Shown in pieces: positions 24,803-33,388 of a stretch of DNA of 64,000 nt (the first letter of the stretch is position 1; the number at the start of each line of letters is the position of its first letter). Where the stretch lies: positions 204,564-268,563 of the forward strand of contig JAUIFO010000003.1 in assembly GCA_030430385.1 (NCBI GenBank), written 5' to 3'. The notes under the pieces were generated by a model, which had not been told where the DNA came from, made no database searches, and saw nothing but the letters and a program-made list of their open reading frames with translations. A program made the translations under genes and the position numbers. Source of the DNA: Bacteroidia bacterium (GTDB taxonomy: Bacteria; Bacteroidota; Bacteroidia; Flavobacteriales; Flavobacteriaceae).

Positions 24803-24845
24803 CGGATTTGGTCACTGAGGCTCTCGAAGTGCAAATCCGCTTTTA
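24803..24845 (+). terminator. Terminator of fbp with REP-like loop
   Basis: CGGATTTG (24803-24810) and CAAATCCG (24832-24839) pair, then TTTT follows. The 21-base loop (24811-24831) is a REP-like unit, GTCACTGAGGCTCTCGAAGTG, present in inverted form at 34728-34748. Confidence 0.7.
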
Positions 24846-24866
24846 TAAATTAAAAGAATCGTTTCC

Positions 24867-25298
24867 TTACTGATTCATTTTTTTCATTTTTTCAATAAAA
24901 TCATCTAAATCAACTTCATAATGCACTAGGCTTAATGCTTTATCTGTGATGTATTTTACATTGTCAGGATTAAAACCTAAACCAATACATAATTTCTCTA
25001 ATAATCGTACTTGGTCTTCGCCTTCAATATGATCAGCCCAAACCATTCTGGCCAAATCATATAAACGCTCTAATCTATGGTCGTATGATAATGGAGGATT
25101 AATAGGATGTGTTTGATAATCCTTTAAAATCGTTTGATAATCTTCATCTGTAATATCTAAACGTGTAGCAAGACGATCTAAAAATGTTCTTTCTGCTTCA
25201 TTGATAATTCCATCGCTCATAGCAACTCTAACAATCGCTGCGAAGTGGTCTTGATTACGTTTTTTAAATCCGCTTTCGAATAAATCTGAAAATGACAT
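24867..25298 (-). CDS. TerB-like tellurite resistance family protein
   Basis: A 143-residue all-helical protein. 'FAAIVRVAMSDGIINEAERTFLDRLATRLDITDEDYQTIL' is the TerB fold's first half, with the acidic D-G-x-x-x-x-E-x metal-binding pattern; the second half has 'LYDLARMVWADHIEGEDQVRLLEKLCIGLGF'. TerB proteins bind metals and join stress or phage-defence systems when next to other ter genes, but none is here, so a stand-alone stress role is more likely. Divergent from mfd, with its own promoter. Confidence 0.85.
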   Translation of the reverse strand: MSFSDLFESGFKKRNQDHFAAIVRVAMSDGIINEAERTFLDRLATRLDITDEDYQTILKDYQTHPINPPLSYDHRLERLYDLARMVWADHIEGEDQVRLLEKLCIGLGFNPDNVKYITDKALSLVHYEVDLDDFIEKMKKMNQ

Positions 25299-25320
25299 AT
25301 GTGTTTTTTTAAAGTGGCTA

Positions 25321-25351
25321 CAAAGATAGTTTTATTAATACATTTTAACAA
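25321..25351 (-). promoter_or_regulatory. Promoter of the TerB-like gene
   Basis: On the minus strand, -7 box TATCTTTG (25328-25321) is an exact TAnnTTTG, and TTG lies 20 bases upstream. The start codon at 25298 is ~23 bases downstream. Confidence 0.65.
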
Positions 25352-25372
25352 TATACCAATACACAAAAATTT

Positions 25373-25380
25373 TATATTTG
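25373..25380 (+). promoter_or_regulatory. -7 box (TATATTTG) of mfd
   Basis: Exact TAnnTTTG ending 16 bases before the TTG start of mfd. No clear -33 TTTG is seen. The leader would be about 10 bases, which supports the TTG at 25397 as the real start. Confidence 0.5.
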
Positions 25381-25396
25381 TATAAAATAAAACGTC

Positions 25397-28300
25397 TTGA
25401 GTAAATCCCTTCTCTCGCAAACGTATGCACAGGCTTTGCAACTGCAAAATCTAGAAACTGCTATTGCCCAAACTTCCGATTCTAAACAAGATAAACCTAA
25501 AGCTAGGCTGCATTTAAAAGGACTTGTTGGATCTTCATTTTCACTGGTTATTTCTGAATTTTTTAAAACTGCTGAACGCCCTTTTTTATTAGTGTTCAAT
25601 GATAAAGAAGAAGCTGCATTTTATTTGAACGATCTTGAAATTTTATTGAATGATAAAGACGTCCTTTTCTATCCTGGCAGTTACAGACGACCTTACCAAA
25701 TTGAAGAGACAGACAATGCGAACGTGTTACTTAGAGCTGAAGTTTTAAACCGCATCAACTCAAGAAAAAAACCAGCTGTTATTGTCACATATCCTGATGC
25801 TCTTTTTGAAAAGGTAGTCACTAGACGAGAACTTGAACGTAATACGTTAAAGATTAGTGTTGGTGATGAACTTTCAATAGATTTTGTAAATGAAGTGCTA
25901 TTTGAATACAAATTCAAACGTGTTGATTTTGTCACAGAGCCTGGTGAGTTTTCAGTGCGTGGTGGTATTGTAGATGTGTTTTCATTTTCACATGACGAAC
26001 CTTATCGTATTGAATTTTTTGGAGACGAAGTCGATAGCATCAGAACCTTTGATGTAGAAACACAGCTTTCCACAGATCAAATCAAAAAAATTGGAATTAT
26101 TCCAAATGTTGCAAATAAATTTCTTGAAGAAAGCAGACAAAGTTTCCTCAAATACATTGCTCAAAAAACTATTGTCTTTACTAAAAATACAGACCTGCTG
26201 TTTTCTAGAATTGATGAGTTCTTCGGAAAGGCAGAAGACACTTTTAAGACCTTGTCTTCAGAATTGAAACACTCAAAACCTGATGAACTTTTTTGTAATT
26301 CAACCTTATTGAAGCAACAGTTGCTAGAGTTTAACTTAATTGAATTTGGCACAAATGCTTATTTCGGTCATTCAGAGTGTCACACTGAACACAGTAGAAG
26401 TGCTAGTGAAAAATTAATGGTGTCTGAAATTGAATTCAACACCACACCACAACCATCGTTCAACAAACAATTCAATATTTTAATTGAAAACCTAAACGAA
26501 TACCACCATAAAGGTTACACCAATTACATAGCTTGTGTAAGTGAGCAACAAGCTAAACGTTTTCACGATATTTTTGAAGATGTTGAAGAAGAAGTACACT
26601 ATAAAACCATCGTACTTTCCTTATATCAAGGGTTTATTGATCATGACCAAAAAATCACCTGCTATACAGATCATCAAATATTTGAACGCTATCATAAATT
26701 TCATCTTAAAAATGGCTATGCAAAAAAACAAGCCATTACGCTTAAAGAGCTGACCAATTTAGACATTGGTGATTATGTAACACATATTGATCATGGTATT
26801 GGAAAATTTGGAGGATTACAAAAAATTGAGGTTGAAGGCAAAAAGCAAGAAGCCATTAAATTGGTTTATGGCGAACGAGATGTCTTGTATTTAAGCATTC
26901 ACTCATTACACAAAATCACCAAGTTCAATGGTAAGGATGGTAAACCTCCTAAAGTGTACAAATTAGGAAGTAAAGCTTGGAAAACCCTCAAACAAAAGAC
27001 CAAATCTAGAGTTAAGGAAATTGCGTTTAACCTTATTAAGGTCTATGCCAAACGAAAATTAAAAAAAGGGTTTCAATACAAACCCGATAGTTACTTACAA
27101 CATGAATTAGAAGCCTCTTTTATTTATGAAGATACGCCAGATCAAATGTCTTCAACTGCAGATATAAAAGCAGATATGGAAAGTGAACGTCCTATGGATC
27201 GTTTAGTTTGTGGTGATGTTGGCTTCGGAAAAACAGAAGTTGCCATTCGTGCAGCGTTTAAAGCAGTAGATAATGGAAAACAAGTTGCTGTACTTGTTCC
27301 AACAACTATTTTGGCTTACCAACACAATAAGACTTTCACAGAGCGACTGAAAGATTTTCCTGTGACCGTAGATTATCTTAATCGTTTCAGAACAGCAAAA
27401 GAAAAACGGATCACCTTAGAGAAACTCGAAAAAGGACATGTCGACATTATTATTGGAACGCATCAGTTAGTCAATAAAAACGTAAAATTTAAAGACCTTG
27501 GTTTACTTATTGTTGATGAAGAGCAAAAATTTGGAGTGGCTGTCAAAGACAAACTCAAAACTCTAAAAGAAAATGTTGACGTGTTAACTTTAACCGCAAC
27601 ACCAATTCCGAGAACGCTTCAGTTTAGTTTGATGGCAGCACGTGATTTATCGGTAATCACAACACCTCCTCCAAACAGATATCCTATTGAAAGTCATGTT
27701 ATTCGATTTAATGAAGAAACCATTAGAGATGCCGTGACTTATGAGATTCAACGTGGCGGACAAGTCTTCTTTATCCACAACAGAATTGAAAACATCAAAG
27801 AAGTTGCTGGGATGATTCAACGTCTTGTTCCTGATGCAAAAATTGCTATTGGTCATGGTCAAATGGAAGGGAAAAAGCTTGAAAAACTAATGCTCGCCTT
27901 TATGAATGGTGAATTTGATGTTTTGGTAAGCACAACAATTGTTGAAAGCGGATTAGACGTTCCAAATGCCAATACCATATTTATCAATAATGCTAATAAT
28001 TTTGGATTAAGCGACTTACATCAAATGCGTGGTCGTGTTGGTCGAAGCAATAAAAAAGCCTTTTGTTATTTCATCACACCTGACTATTCTGCGATGACCA
28101 ACGATGCTAGAAAACGTATTACGGCTTTAGAACAATTTACTGAGTTAGGAAGTGGTTTTAATATCGCTATGAAAGATTTAGAAATTCGTGGCGCTGGTGA
28201 TCTTCTTGGTGGTGAACAAAGCGGATTTATTAATGACATTGGTTTTGATACCTATCAAAAAATACTAAATGAAGCCATTGAAGAACTTAAAGAAAATGAA

Positions 28301-28807
28301 TTTAAGGATTTGTATAAAGATGATGGTAAACCAAAGGAGTATGTAAAGGACATCACTATTGATACTGATTTTGAGCTCTTATTTCCAGACGATTATGTGA
28401 ATAGTATTACAGAGCGTTTAAATCTTTATACTACACTAAATACACTTAAAACCGAAAGCCAATTACAACAGTTTGAAACTGAGATCATCGATCGTTTTGG
28501 AGAACTTCCAACTCAAGTTATTGATTTGTTTGATAGTGTTCGAATTAAATGGATTGCTACGAAAATTGGTCTGGAAAAAGTTATTATGAAACGTGGAAAG
28601 CTTATTGGTTACTTTATCAATGACCAACAAAGTGCTTTTTATCAAAGTAACGGATTTACAAAAGTGCTTCAGTTTGTACAAACGCATCCTAAAGCTTGTA
28701 AAATGAAAGAAAAACAAACACGTAATGGTTTACGATTATTACTTACTTTTGAAAATATAACCTCAGTGAAAGCTGCTTTACATGTTTTAAAACCTATTTT
28801 GGAATAA
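25397..28807 (+). CDS. mfd: Transcription-repair coupling factor Mfd with in-frame REP-derived insert
   Basis: DNA translocase that removes stalled RNA polymerase and recruits UvrA. 1136 residues: UvrB-like region (~1-300), D3 linker, CarD-like RNAP-interaction domain ('IGDYVTHIDHGIGKFGGL', ~456), helicase domains with Walker A 'GDVGFGKTE' (~603), D-E-E-Q box (~704), 'LTATPIPRTLQ' (~733) and 'MRGRVGRSNKKAFCYF' (~880), and the C-terminal autoinhibitory domain. TTG is the start: there is no in-frame ATG nearby and a -7 box precedes it. Residues ~324-340 ('GHSECHTEHSRSASEKL') read as a translated REP-like palindrome between 'LIEFGTNAYF' and 'EIEFNTTPQPSF', in the linker before D3. Confidence 0.97.
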   Translation: MSKSLLSQTYAQALQLQNLETAIAQTSDSKQDKPKARLHLKGLVGSSFSLVISEFFKTAERPFLLVFNDKEEAAFYLNDLEILLNDKDVLFYPGSYRRPYQIEETDNANVLLRAEVLNRINSRKKPAVIVTYPDALFEKVVTRRELERNTLKISVGDELSIDFVNEVLFEYKFKRVDFVTEPGEFSVRGGIVDVFSFSHDEPYRIEFFGDEVDSIRTFDVETQLSTDQIKKIGIIPNVANKFLEESRQSFLKYIAQKTIVFTKNTDLLFSRIDEFFGKAEDTFKTLSSELKHSKPDELFCNSTLLKQQLLEFNLIEFGTNAYFGHSECHTEHSRSASEKLMVSEIEFNTTPQPSFNKQFNILIENLNEYHHKGYTNYIACVSEQQAKRFHDIFEDVEEEVHYKTIVLSLYQGFIDHDQKITCYTDHQIFERYHKFHLKNGYAKKQAITLKELTNLDIGDYVTHIDHGIGKFGGLQKIEVEGKKQEAIKLVYGERDVLYLSIHSLHKITKFNGKDGKPPKVYKLGSKAWKTLKQKTKSRVKEIAFNLIKVYAKRKLKKGFQYKPDSYLQHELEASFIYEDTPDQMSSTADIKADMESERPMDRLVCGDVGFGKTEVAIRAAFKAVDNGKQVAVLVPTTILAYQHNKTFTERLKDFPVTVDYLNRFRTAKEKRITLEKLEKGHVDIIIGTHQLVNKNVKFKDLGLLIVDEEQKFGVAVKDKLKTLKENVDVLTLTATPIPRTLQFSLMAARDLSVITTPPPNRYPIESHVIRFNEETIRDAVTYEIQRGGQVFFIHNRIENIKEVAGMIQRLVPDAKIAIGHGQMEGKKLEKLMLAFMNGEFDVLVSTTIVESGLDVPNANTIFINNANNFGLSDLHQMRGRVGRSNKKAFCYFITPDYSAMTNDARKRITALEQFTELGSGFNIAMKDLEIRGAGDLLGGEQSGFINDIGFDTYQKILNEAIEELKENEFKDLYKDDGKPKEYVKDITIDTDFELLFPDDYVNSITERLNLYTTLNTLKTESQLQQFETEIIDRFGELPTQVIDLFDSVRIKWIATKIGLEKVIMKRGKLIGYFINDQQSAFYQSNGFTKVLQFVQTHPKACKMKEKQTRNGLRLLLTFENITSVKAALHVLKPILE
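26366..26410 (+). repeat. REP-like palindrome inside the mfd coding sequence
   Basis: The bases GGTCATTCAGAGTGTCACAC...GTAGAAGTGCTAGTGA have the layout of the intergenic REP-like units in this window (GTCATTC... ...GTCGAAG), with TCAC and GTGA at the ends of the inner part. The length keeps the frame open. It resembles the coding palindromic elements of Rickettsia in kind. Confidence 0.55.
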
Positions 28808-28825
28808 AATTTGAAATACAAAATC

Positions 28826-28871
28826 TGTCATTCTGAAGCCATCATTTATCAATGAAAACTTTAGATTCCTC
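28826..28871. repeat. REP-like element after mfd
   Basis: TGTCATTCTGAAGCC at 28826-28840 and AGATTCCTC at 28863-28871 form the two typical ends (GTCATTC and GATTCCTC). It lies in the mfd downstream gap. The mfd transcript has no obvious other terminator. Confidence 0.5.
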
Positions 28872-28917
28872 AAACTAAAACCAATGGTTTAAAATAACAT
28901 CTTAGAAAATAAAACTT

Positions 28918-30231
28918 ATGAAATATTTAGTACTCTTAGTAACGCTCATGTCTTTAAACGCGCAAGCACAACACAGTATTAGTGGAACCTTATCACCTGC
29001 TTCAGAATACAGCTATGCCTTTTTATATCATGCGACACCGACCTCATCAGATTATGTAGATCGTGCCGAGTTAGATGCTAATGGTCAGTTTACTATTCCC
29101 TTAGATTCTACTGTAGCGCCTGGTATTTACAAAATAGTTTATGCCTTACCTCCTGAAGACAATAATTTCGACCTTATCTATAACGGAAAAGAAAATATTT
29201 CTTTAACCTTCAGTCCAGATAAAGGCTTAGCATTTACAGATAGTAATGAAAACAAACTGTGGTCTTCTTATTCGCATAGTATGGATATGATCAACCAAAC
29301 CATTAGTAACTATTACGCTCAAGAAAGCAATGATAAAAAAGGCTATAAAGACATTATCAAAACTCTGAAAGACACGCAGGCTGCTTTTGATGAAGCGTCG
29401 ACTGGAACTTTAGCGGAAACCTTTATCAAAAGTAATACGCCTTATATTCCTAAAGACTATGAAGACCTGTCTACTTATTCTGCAAACTTAAAACGCACCT
29501 TTTTAGACCATGTCGATTTTAATAATCACTTGCTTCAAAGCTCAGATTTTATAATAGATCGTGTTTTAGCGTTTATCTTCGGAATGTCTGCCAATACATC
29601 TAATGATGTGTATAAAAAAGATGTTGATACCGTTATGTCAAAAATTGGTGAAGGAGAACTTGTGCTTAAAACAATGCTTATGCAAATGATCTGGAGTCGA
29701 TTTAAGAATATGGACAATCCAGAAGTTGCGAATTACATTTCTGATGCCTACCTAATGGATCTTAGTAAAGCTACAAATTTTGATGCCTTAACTGAACAGC
29801 TCGTAGCCTACAAGAATAATGCTATTGGTAATAAAGCGCAAAACTTTGAATTTGCATACAATGACAATGGGAAAACTATCAATACAACCCTTCATGATAT
29901 TGCAGTTTCTGACCAATACCTTGTGGTATTTTGGAGCAGTAGCTGTGGTCATTGTCTTGATGAATTACCAAAACTAAAATCACTTATGGCTTCGCATCAA
30001 GAGGTAAAAGTGATTGCTATCGGACTTGAAGATGGTGCTGATGAATGGCAAAAATTAGTTGGTGATTATCCTGATTTTATTCACGTGCTAGGCTTAGGGA
30101 AATGGGACAACCCAATTTCAAATGCATATGATGTAAGCAGCACGCCTACTTTGGTGCTTTTAGATAAGGATAAGACCATCACAGCTAAACCTTACGATGT
30201 TGAAGCTTTGAAAAATATCTTGAACAACTAA
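28918..30231 (+). CDS. Thioredoxin-like (TlpA/DsbE-type) secreted protein with DUF4369-like N-terminus
   Basis: A 437-residue exported protein with a signal peptide ending 'LNAQAQ'. N-terminal ~20-130 is a beta-rich domain ('GTLSPASEYSYAFLYHA...YKIVYALPPEDNNFDLIYNGKENI', boundary residues given) like DUF4369, common before AhpC/TSA or TlpA domains in Bacteroidota. A helical middle follows. C-terminal thioredoxin fold ~300-437 has C-G-H-C in 'FWSSSCGHCLDELPKL' and cis-Pro 'SSTPTLVLLDKD'. It probably keeps periplasmic thiols reduced, perhaps for cytochrome maturation; the partner is unknown. Confidence 0.85.
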   Translation: MKYLVLLVTLMSLNAQAQHSISGTLSPASEYSYAFLYHATPTSSDYVDRAELDANGQFTIPLDSTVAPGIYKIVYALPPEDNNFDLIYNGKENISLTFSPDKGLAFTDSNENKLWSSYSHSMDMINQTISNYYAQESNDKKGYKDIIKTLKDTQAAFDEASTGTLAETFIKSNTPYIPKDYEDLSTYSANLKRTFLDHVDFNNHLLQSSDFIIDRVLAFIFGMSANTSNDVYKKDVDTVMSKIGEGELVLKTMLMQMIWSRFKNMDNPEVANYISDAYLMDLSKATNFDALTEQLVAYKNNAIGNKAQNFEFAYNDNGKTINTTLHDIAVSDQYLVVFWSSSCGHCLDELPKLKSLMASHQEVKVIAIGLEDGADEWQKLVGDYPDFIHVLGLGKWDNPISNAYDVSSTPTLVLLDKDKTITAKPYDVEALKNILNN

Positions 30232-30281
30232 ACTATTTAACCATCTCATTCAATTGAAATCGAGGACTTTTTAATTTATTA

Positions 30282-30307
30282 GATTTCTCGGCAAGCTCGA
30301 AATGACA
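30282..30307. repeat. REP-like unit 1 of a cluster
   Basis: GATTTCTCGGCAAGCTCGAAATGACA, read in halves: GATTTCTCGG and CGAAATGACA flank AAGCT. The reverse complement has the form TGTCATTTCGAG...GAGAAATC, as at 5558. Confidence 0.6.
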
Positions 30308-30330
30308 TCCTTTTAAAAATATAATAGCCT

Positions 30331-30360
30331 TGTCATTCCGACTGAAACGGAGGAATCTCT
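30331..30360. repeat. REP-like unit 2 of a cluster
   Basis: TGTCATTCCGACTGA at 30331-30345 with GGAGGAATCTCT at 30349-30360, opposite in orientation to unit 1. Confidence 0.6.
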
Positions 30361-30383
30361 ATGTATTTCTTAAGAACCAATAA

Positions 30384-30412
30384 AAAAAGCGCAACATGAT
30401 GTTGCGCTTTTT
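30384..30412. terminator. Bidirectional terminator
   Basis: GCGCAACAT (30389-30397) and ATGTTGCGC (30399-30407) pair around one base, flanked by AAAAA and TTTTT. It lies between the convergent thioredoxin-like gene and LysM gene and can serve both. Confidence 0.85.
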
Positions 30413-30422
30413 GTTTAATAAA

Positions 30423-30510
30423 TGTCATCCTGAACTTGATTCAGGATCTTATCATAATGAATTCCGCATCACACTTCAACGTCGCTTAGTGAGACAGTAC
30501 GGAATGATAA
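30423..30510. repeat. REP-like unit 3 of a cluster
   Basis: TGTCATCCTGAACTTG and its inverted half CAGGATCTT form a hairpin at 30423-30450, then ATTCCGCA (30461) and GGAATGATA (30501) form an outer pair at its far end. It reaches almost to the LysM gene stop. Confidence 0.55.
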
Positions 30511-30513
30511 TAC

Positions 30514-31011
30514 TTAATCCATATGCGGAATACGTAATACTTGTCCAGGATAAATTTTATCAGGATCAGTTAACATAGGCTTATTAGCTTCAAAGATAAC
30601 TGGGTATTTCATTGCATTACCATAATAATGTTTTGCAATCTTACCAAGTGTATCACCACTAACAACAGTATGAAATTGTGCTTCAGGCTCTACATGCTCT
30701 ACAGTCATTTGGTCATCAACAGATGCAATACCAGCAGTATTACCAATAACTAATACAACCTTTTCTTTAGTAGCTTGATCATAAGCCATTCCAGAAACTC
30801 TAGCCATATCATCATCAATGAATACATTAAGATTCTCTACTTGTAATTGTAAATCGTTAATTGTTTCTTCTAAATTTCTTGCTGCTGCTTCTTCAGCTCT
30901 TAACTCTGCAGCATCTGCTTTTGCTTTTGCTTCTGCAGCTTCTTCTTCAGTAGTTTTTCCAATTCCAAAAACTTTTGCGCCTGCATTTTTAATAAAGGTA
31001 AATAGTCCCAT
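30514..31011 (-). CDS. BON and LysM domain protein (Kbp/YgaU-like)
   Basis: A 165-residue cytoplasmic protein without a signal peptide. A charged alanine-rich helix (~20-50, 'EEEAAEAKAKADAAELRAEE') is followed by a BON domain (~50-105, 'ETINDLQLQVENLNVFIDDDMARVSGMA') and a C-terminal LysM (~112-165, 'FHTVVSGDTLGKIAKHYYGNAMKYPVIFEANKP...IYPGQVLRIP'). E. coli Kbp with the same order binds K+ and is osmotically induced; this family role is likely here. The long helix is an addition to the E. coli type. Confidence 0.88.
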   Translation of the reverse strand: MGLFTFIKNAGAKVFGIGKTTEEEAAEAKAKADAAELRAEEAAARNLEETINDLQLQVENLNVFIDDDMARVSGMAYDQATKEKVVLVIGNTAGIASVDDQMTVEHVEPEAQFHTVVSGDTLGKIAKHYYGNAMKYPVIFEANKPMLTDPDKIYPGQVLRIPHMD

Positions 31012-31129
31012 AATGTGATTTCGATTTTTTAGTGTTAATATGCATTGTAAAGTTGGCGATTTTCTTTCAGAATAAAAAGAAATACCTCAACCAATAATTT
31101 AGACCCTTATTTTACAAAAAGGTCACAAA

Positions 31130-31163
31130 AAGAAAACGTCCACTCTTTGGGAAGAAGTGGACG
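31130..31163 (-). terminator. Terminator of the lipoprotein gene 31209-32165
   Basis: On the minus strand, CGTCCACT (31163-31156) pairs with AGTGGACG (31144-31137) around 11 bases, then a TTTTCTTTTTG tail. Confidence 0.7.
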
Positions 31164-31208
31164 CTTCTGGAAACTAAATAACCAACCAAAATTTAGCTTC
31201 TCATATCG

Positions 31209-32165
31209 TTAAGAATCTCTTGTATTCTCTCTAGGATTATCTTTTTTATCTGTTTTTTGTTTACGCTTCTTAGGCTTATTTGAGCCTTCAATTTTTCTAC
31301 CTTCTGCATCAGTCTCTCTCAAGAATTGAATGTAACCTCTTCCTGTAAACTCATATATCGTTTCAGATGAAGGATGGTATAGCTCAATCCTTTGATCATT
31401 AATAACGCTCAATTCAAAGAATTCATTGTCGAAGAAATCATAATCTAATGTTAATGTTTTTAAATACATATTATTACTAATATCACCTACACCATAAACA
31501 CCTGTATAATCCCAATAAATATTATCTGGAACACCTATATTGACATCTTGCGAGCTTCTAAATGTAGAATCATTTCCTCCAGCTAAAAACTGTAGATAGT
31601 TTTCTTCATCAAATTCATTTAACATACCCATTTCACTAGTATAGGTTTTTTCCCAAGCCTCATATTCCTGTAGGAAATAATGAATGTTATCATAAAACAC
31701 AAAGTCGTAATCAAAAGTACTTCTCTGGTATCCATGTAAGAAATACGATGTGTCATTATATGGATTATATAATTCTATAGTATTACCATCAATCTGATAC
31801 ACATCAAAAGTTTGGTAACCATCAATATCGTGGTATACATCTAATATCATATTGTAAGCATCATACGTTCCAACATCAATTCCAAATCCGCCTCCAGAAC
31901 TTCCTAAACCTACAAGATTATTATTCGCATAAACCAAACCGTTTCTAAAAGAAAGCGTAAATGCAATTTGTAAAAATGGTGTTTCACCAGGACCTAAGGT
32001 CTGATTAATATCTACATACCATAATTCGTAAGAACCCAATAACTGATTTAAACTAATACCAGATGGCTGATTATTAAAATCGTTAACGATCACCTCTTCG
32101 GTATAACAAGATGTAAAAAGTGTAGCACTTAAAACAAAGCCTAAAAGTATTTTTAATGTTTTCAT
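31209..32165 (-). CDS. Lipoprotein, conserved in flavobacteria, function unknown
   Basis: 318 residues with lipoprotein signal 'ILLGFVLSATLFTSC' followed by 'YTEE', an acidic export-signal-like stretch. The mature part is beta-rich and aromatic, with repeated patterns 'LGSYELWYVDINQT', 'GTYDAYNMILDVYHDIDGY' and 'TLTLDYDFFDNEFFELSVIN...RIELYHPSSE', each of the form strand-turn-'xIELYxP'. The repeat suggests two lipocalin-like or beta-sandwich domains. The last ~35 residues are very basic ('RKIEGSNKPKKRKQKTDKKDN'). I do not recognise a named family with certainty. Confidence 0.65.
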   Translation of the reverse strand: MKTLKILLGFVLSATLFTSCYTEEVIVNDFNNQPSGISLNQLLGSYELWYVDINQTLGPGETPFLQIAFTLSFRNGLVYANNNLVGLGSSGGGFGIDVGTYDAYNMILDVYHDIDGYQTFDVYQIDGNTIELYNPYNDTSYFLHGYQRSTFDYDFVFYDNIHYFLQEYEAWEKTYTSEMGMLNEFDEENYLQFLAGGNDSTFRSSQDVNIGVPDNIYWDYTGVYGVGDISNNMYLKTLTLDYDFFDNEFFELSVINDQRIELYHPSSETIYEFTGRGYIQFLRETDAEGRKIEGSNKPKKRKQKTDKKDNPRENTRDS

Positions 32166-32255
32166 AATGTTTAGTATTTCGGGTTACTATAACAATCAAG
32201 TTTCAAAACGTATGCCAAACTTTAGTTGAACACTTTAAGTATGCTTAAGATTATG

Positions 32256-32263
32256 TATTTTTG
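32256..32263 (+). promoter_or_regulatory. -7 box (TATTTTTG) of gpsA
   Basis: Exact TAnnTTTG 26 bases before the ATG at 32290. No -33 TTTG at the usual distance. Confidence 0.4.
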
Positions 32264-32289
32264 AAAAACACAAAATTGATCATCCATTT

Positions 32290-33291
32290 ATGAATGAACC
32301 TTTAAAGTATGCTGTTTTTGGCGCTGGAAGTTGGGCGACTGCGATTGTAAAAATGCTTAGTGAAAACCAAGACGAAATTGGTTGGTACATGCGAAGTGTT
32401 TATACAAAAGAACATTTACTGAAAGAACAACACAATCCGAGTTACTTAAGTTCTGTTGAGTTCAAGGTAGAACAGCTTAAGTTGAGTAATGATATTAACG
32501 AAACAGCACAATGGGCTGATGTATTGATTTTTGTGATCCCTTCGGCATTTATTTATGCTGAATTAGAAAAGCTCTCTATTGATATTTCTAACAAAACCAT
32601 TGTTTCTGCCGTTAAAGGTATCATGCCGGAATCTGGATTATTGGTTGGTGAACATTTTCATGATATTTACCACATTCCTTTTGAAAACATTGCTGTAATT
32701 GCTGGTCCTTGCCATGCCGAAGAAGTTGCTTTAGAACGTTTGTCTTATTTAACGATTTCGTGTGCAGATGCAAAGAAAGCGCAGCAAATTGCTGATGCCT
32801 TATCGAGTGACTATATCAAAACAAAGATTAGTGATGATATTATAGGCACAGAGTATGCTGTTATGCTGAAAAACATCTATGCTATAGCTGCTGGAATTGC
32901 TCACGGATTAGGTTATGGTGATAATTTTCAAAGTGTCCTGATGAGTAATGCTATTCGAGAAATGAAGCGCTTTATTAAGAAAATGCATAAAATGAAGCGC
33001 AACATTAACAACTCTGCTTATTTAGGGGATTTATTAGTTACGGGTTACTCAACCTTTTCAAGAAACCGAATGTTTGGTAACATGATTGGTAAAGGCTACA
33101 CTGTGAAATCGGCTCAGATGGAAATGAATATGGTTGCCGAAGGTTACTATGCTGCCAAAAGTGCTTTTGAATTGAACAAAAAGAACACTAAAAAAACCCG
33201 TTTACCTATTATCAATGCTGTGTATGATATTCTTTACGAGAACAAAGACCCTAAAAAGGTTTTTAAAAAACTAACTGATAAGTTGGATTGA
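32290..33291 (+). CDS. gpsA: NAD(P)H-dependent glycerol-3-phosphate dehydrogenase
   Basis: Makes sn-glycerol 3-phosphate from dihydroxyacetone phosphate for phospholipid synthesis. The 333 residues begin with the Rossmann loop 'YAVFGAGSWATAIVKML' (G-x-G-x-x-(A)), and contain 'VIAGPCHAEEVA' (~137-148), the catalytic-lysine segment 'GTEYAVMLKNIYAIAAGIAHGLGYGDN' (~195-221; only the first part up to K is catalytic) and 'YLGDLLVTGYSTFSRNRMFG' for the ligand. Typical length. Single gene between two minus-strand genes. Confidence 0.95.
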   Translation: MNEPLKYAVFGAGSWATAIVKMLSENQDEIGWYMRSVYTKEHLLKEQHNPSYLSSVEFKVEQLKLSNDINETAQWADVLIFVIPSAFIYAELEKLSIDISNKTIVSAVKGIMPESGLLVGEHFHDIYHIPFENIAVIAGPCHAEEVALERLSYLTISCADAKKAQQIADALSSDYIKTKISDDIIGTEYAVMLKNIYAIAAGIAHGLGYGDNFQSVLMSNAIREMKRFIKKMHKMKRNINNSAYLGDLLVTGYSTFSRNRMFGNMIGKGYTVKSAQMEMNMVAEGYYAAKSAFELNKKNTKKTRLPIINAVYDILYENKDPKKVFKKLTDKLD

Positions 33292-33388
33292 TAATTGATG
33301 ATTATCGAAGTAGTTTGCGATATTCTGTTCAACAATAAAAACCTCTTTTTTCTTTTAGAATTTACTCAAGGGAGTATTAATTATACAA

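Noticed and set aside
24867..25298. TerB gene as part of a tellurite/phage-defence (ter) cluster
   Set aside because: No terD, terC, terZ or other ter gene is nearby; neighbours are fbp and mfd.
30396..30578. 60-codon plus-strand frame
   Set aside because: It consists of a terminator arm and a REP-like unit (CHPELDSGS is a translated REP), then runs antisense into the LysM gene.
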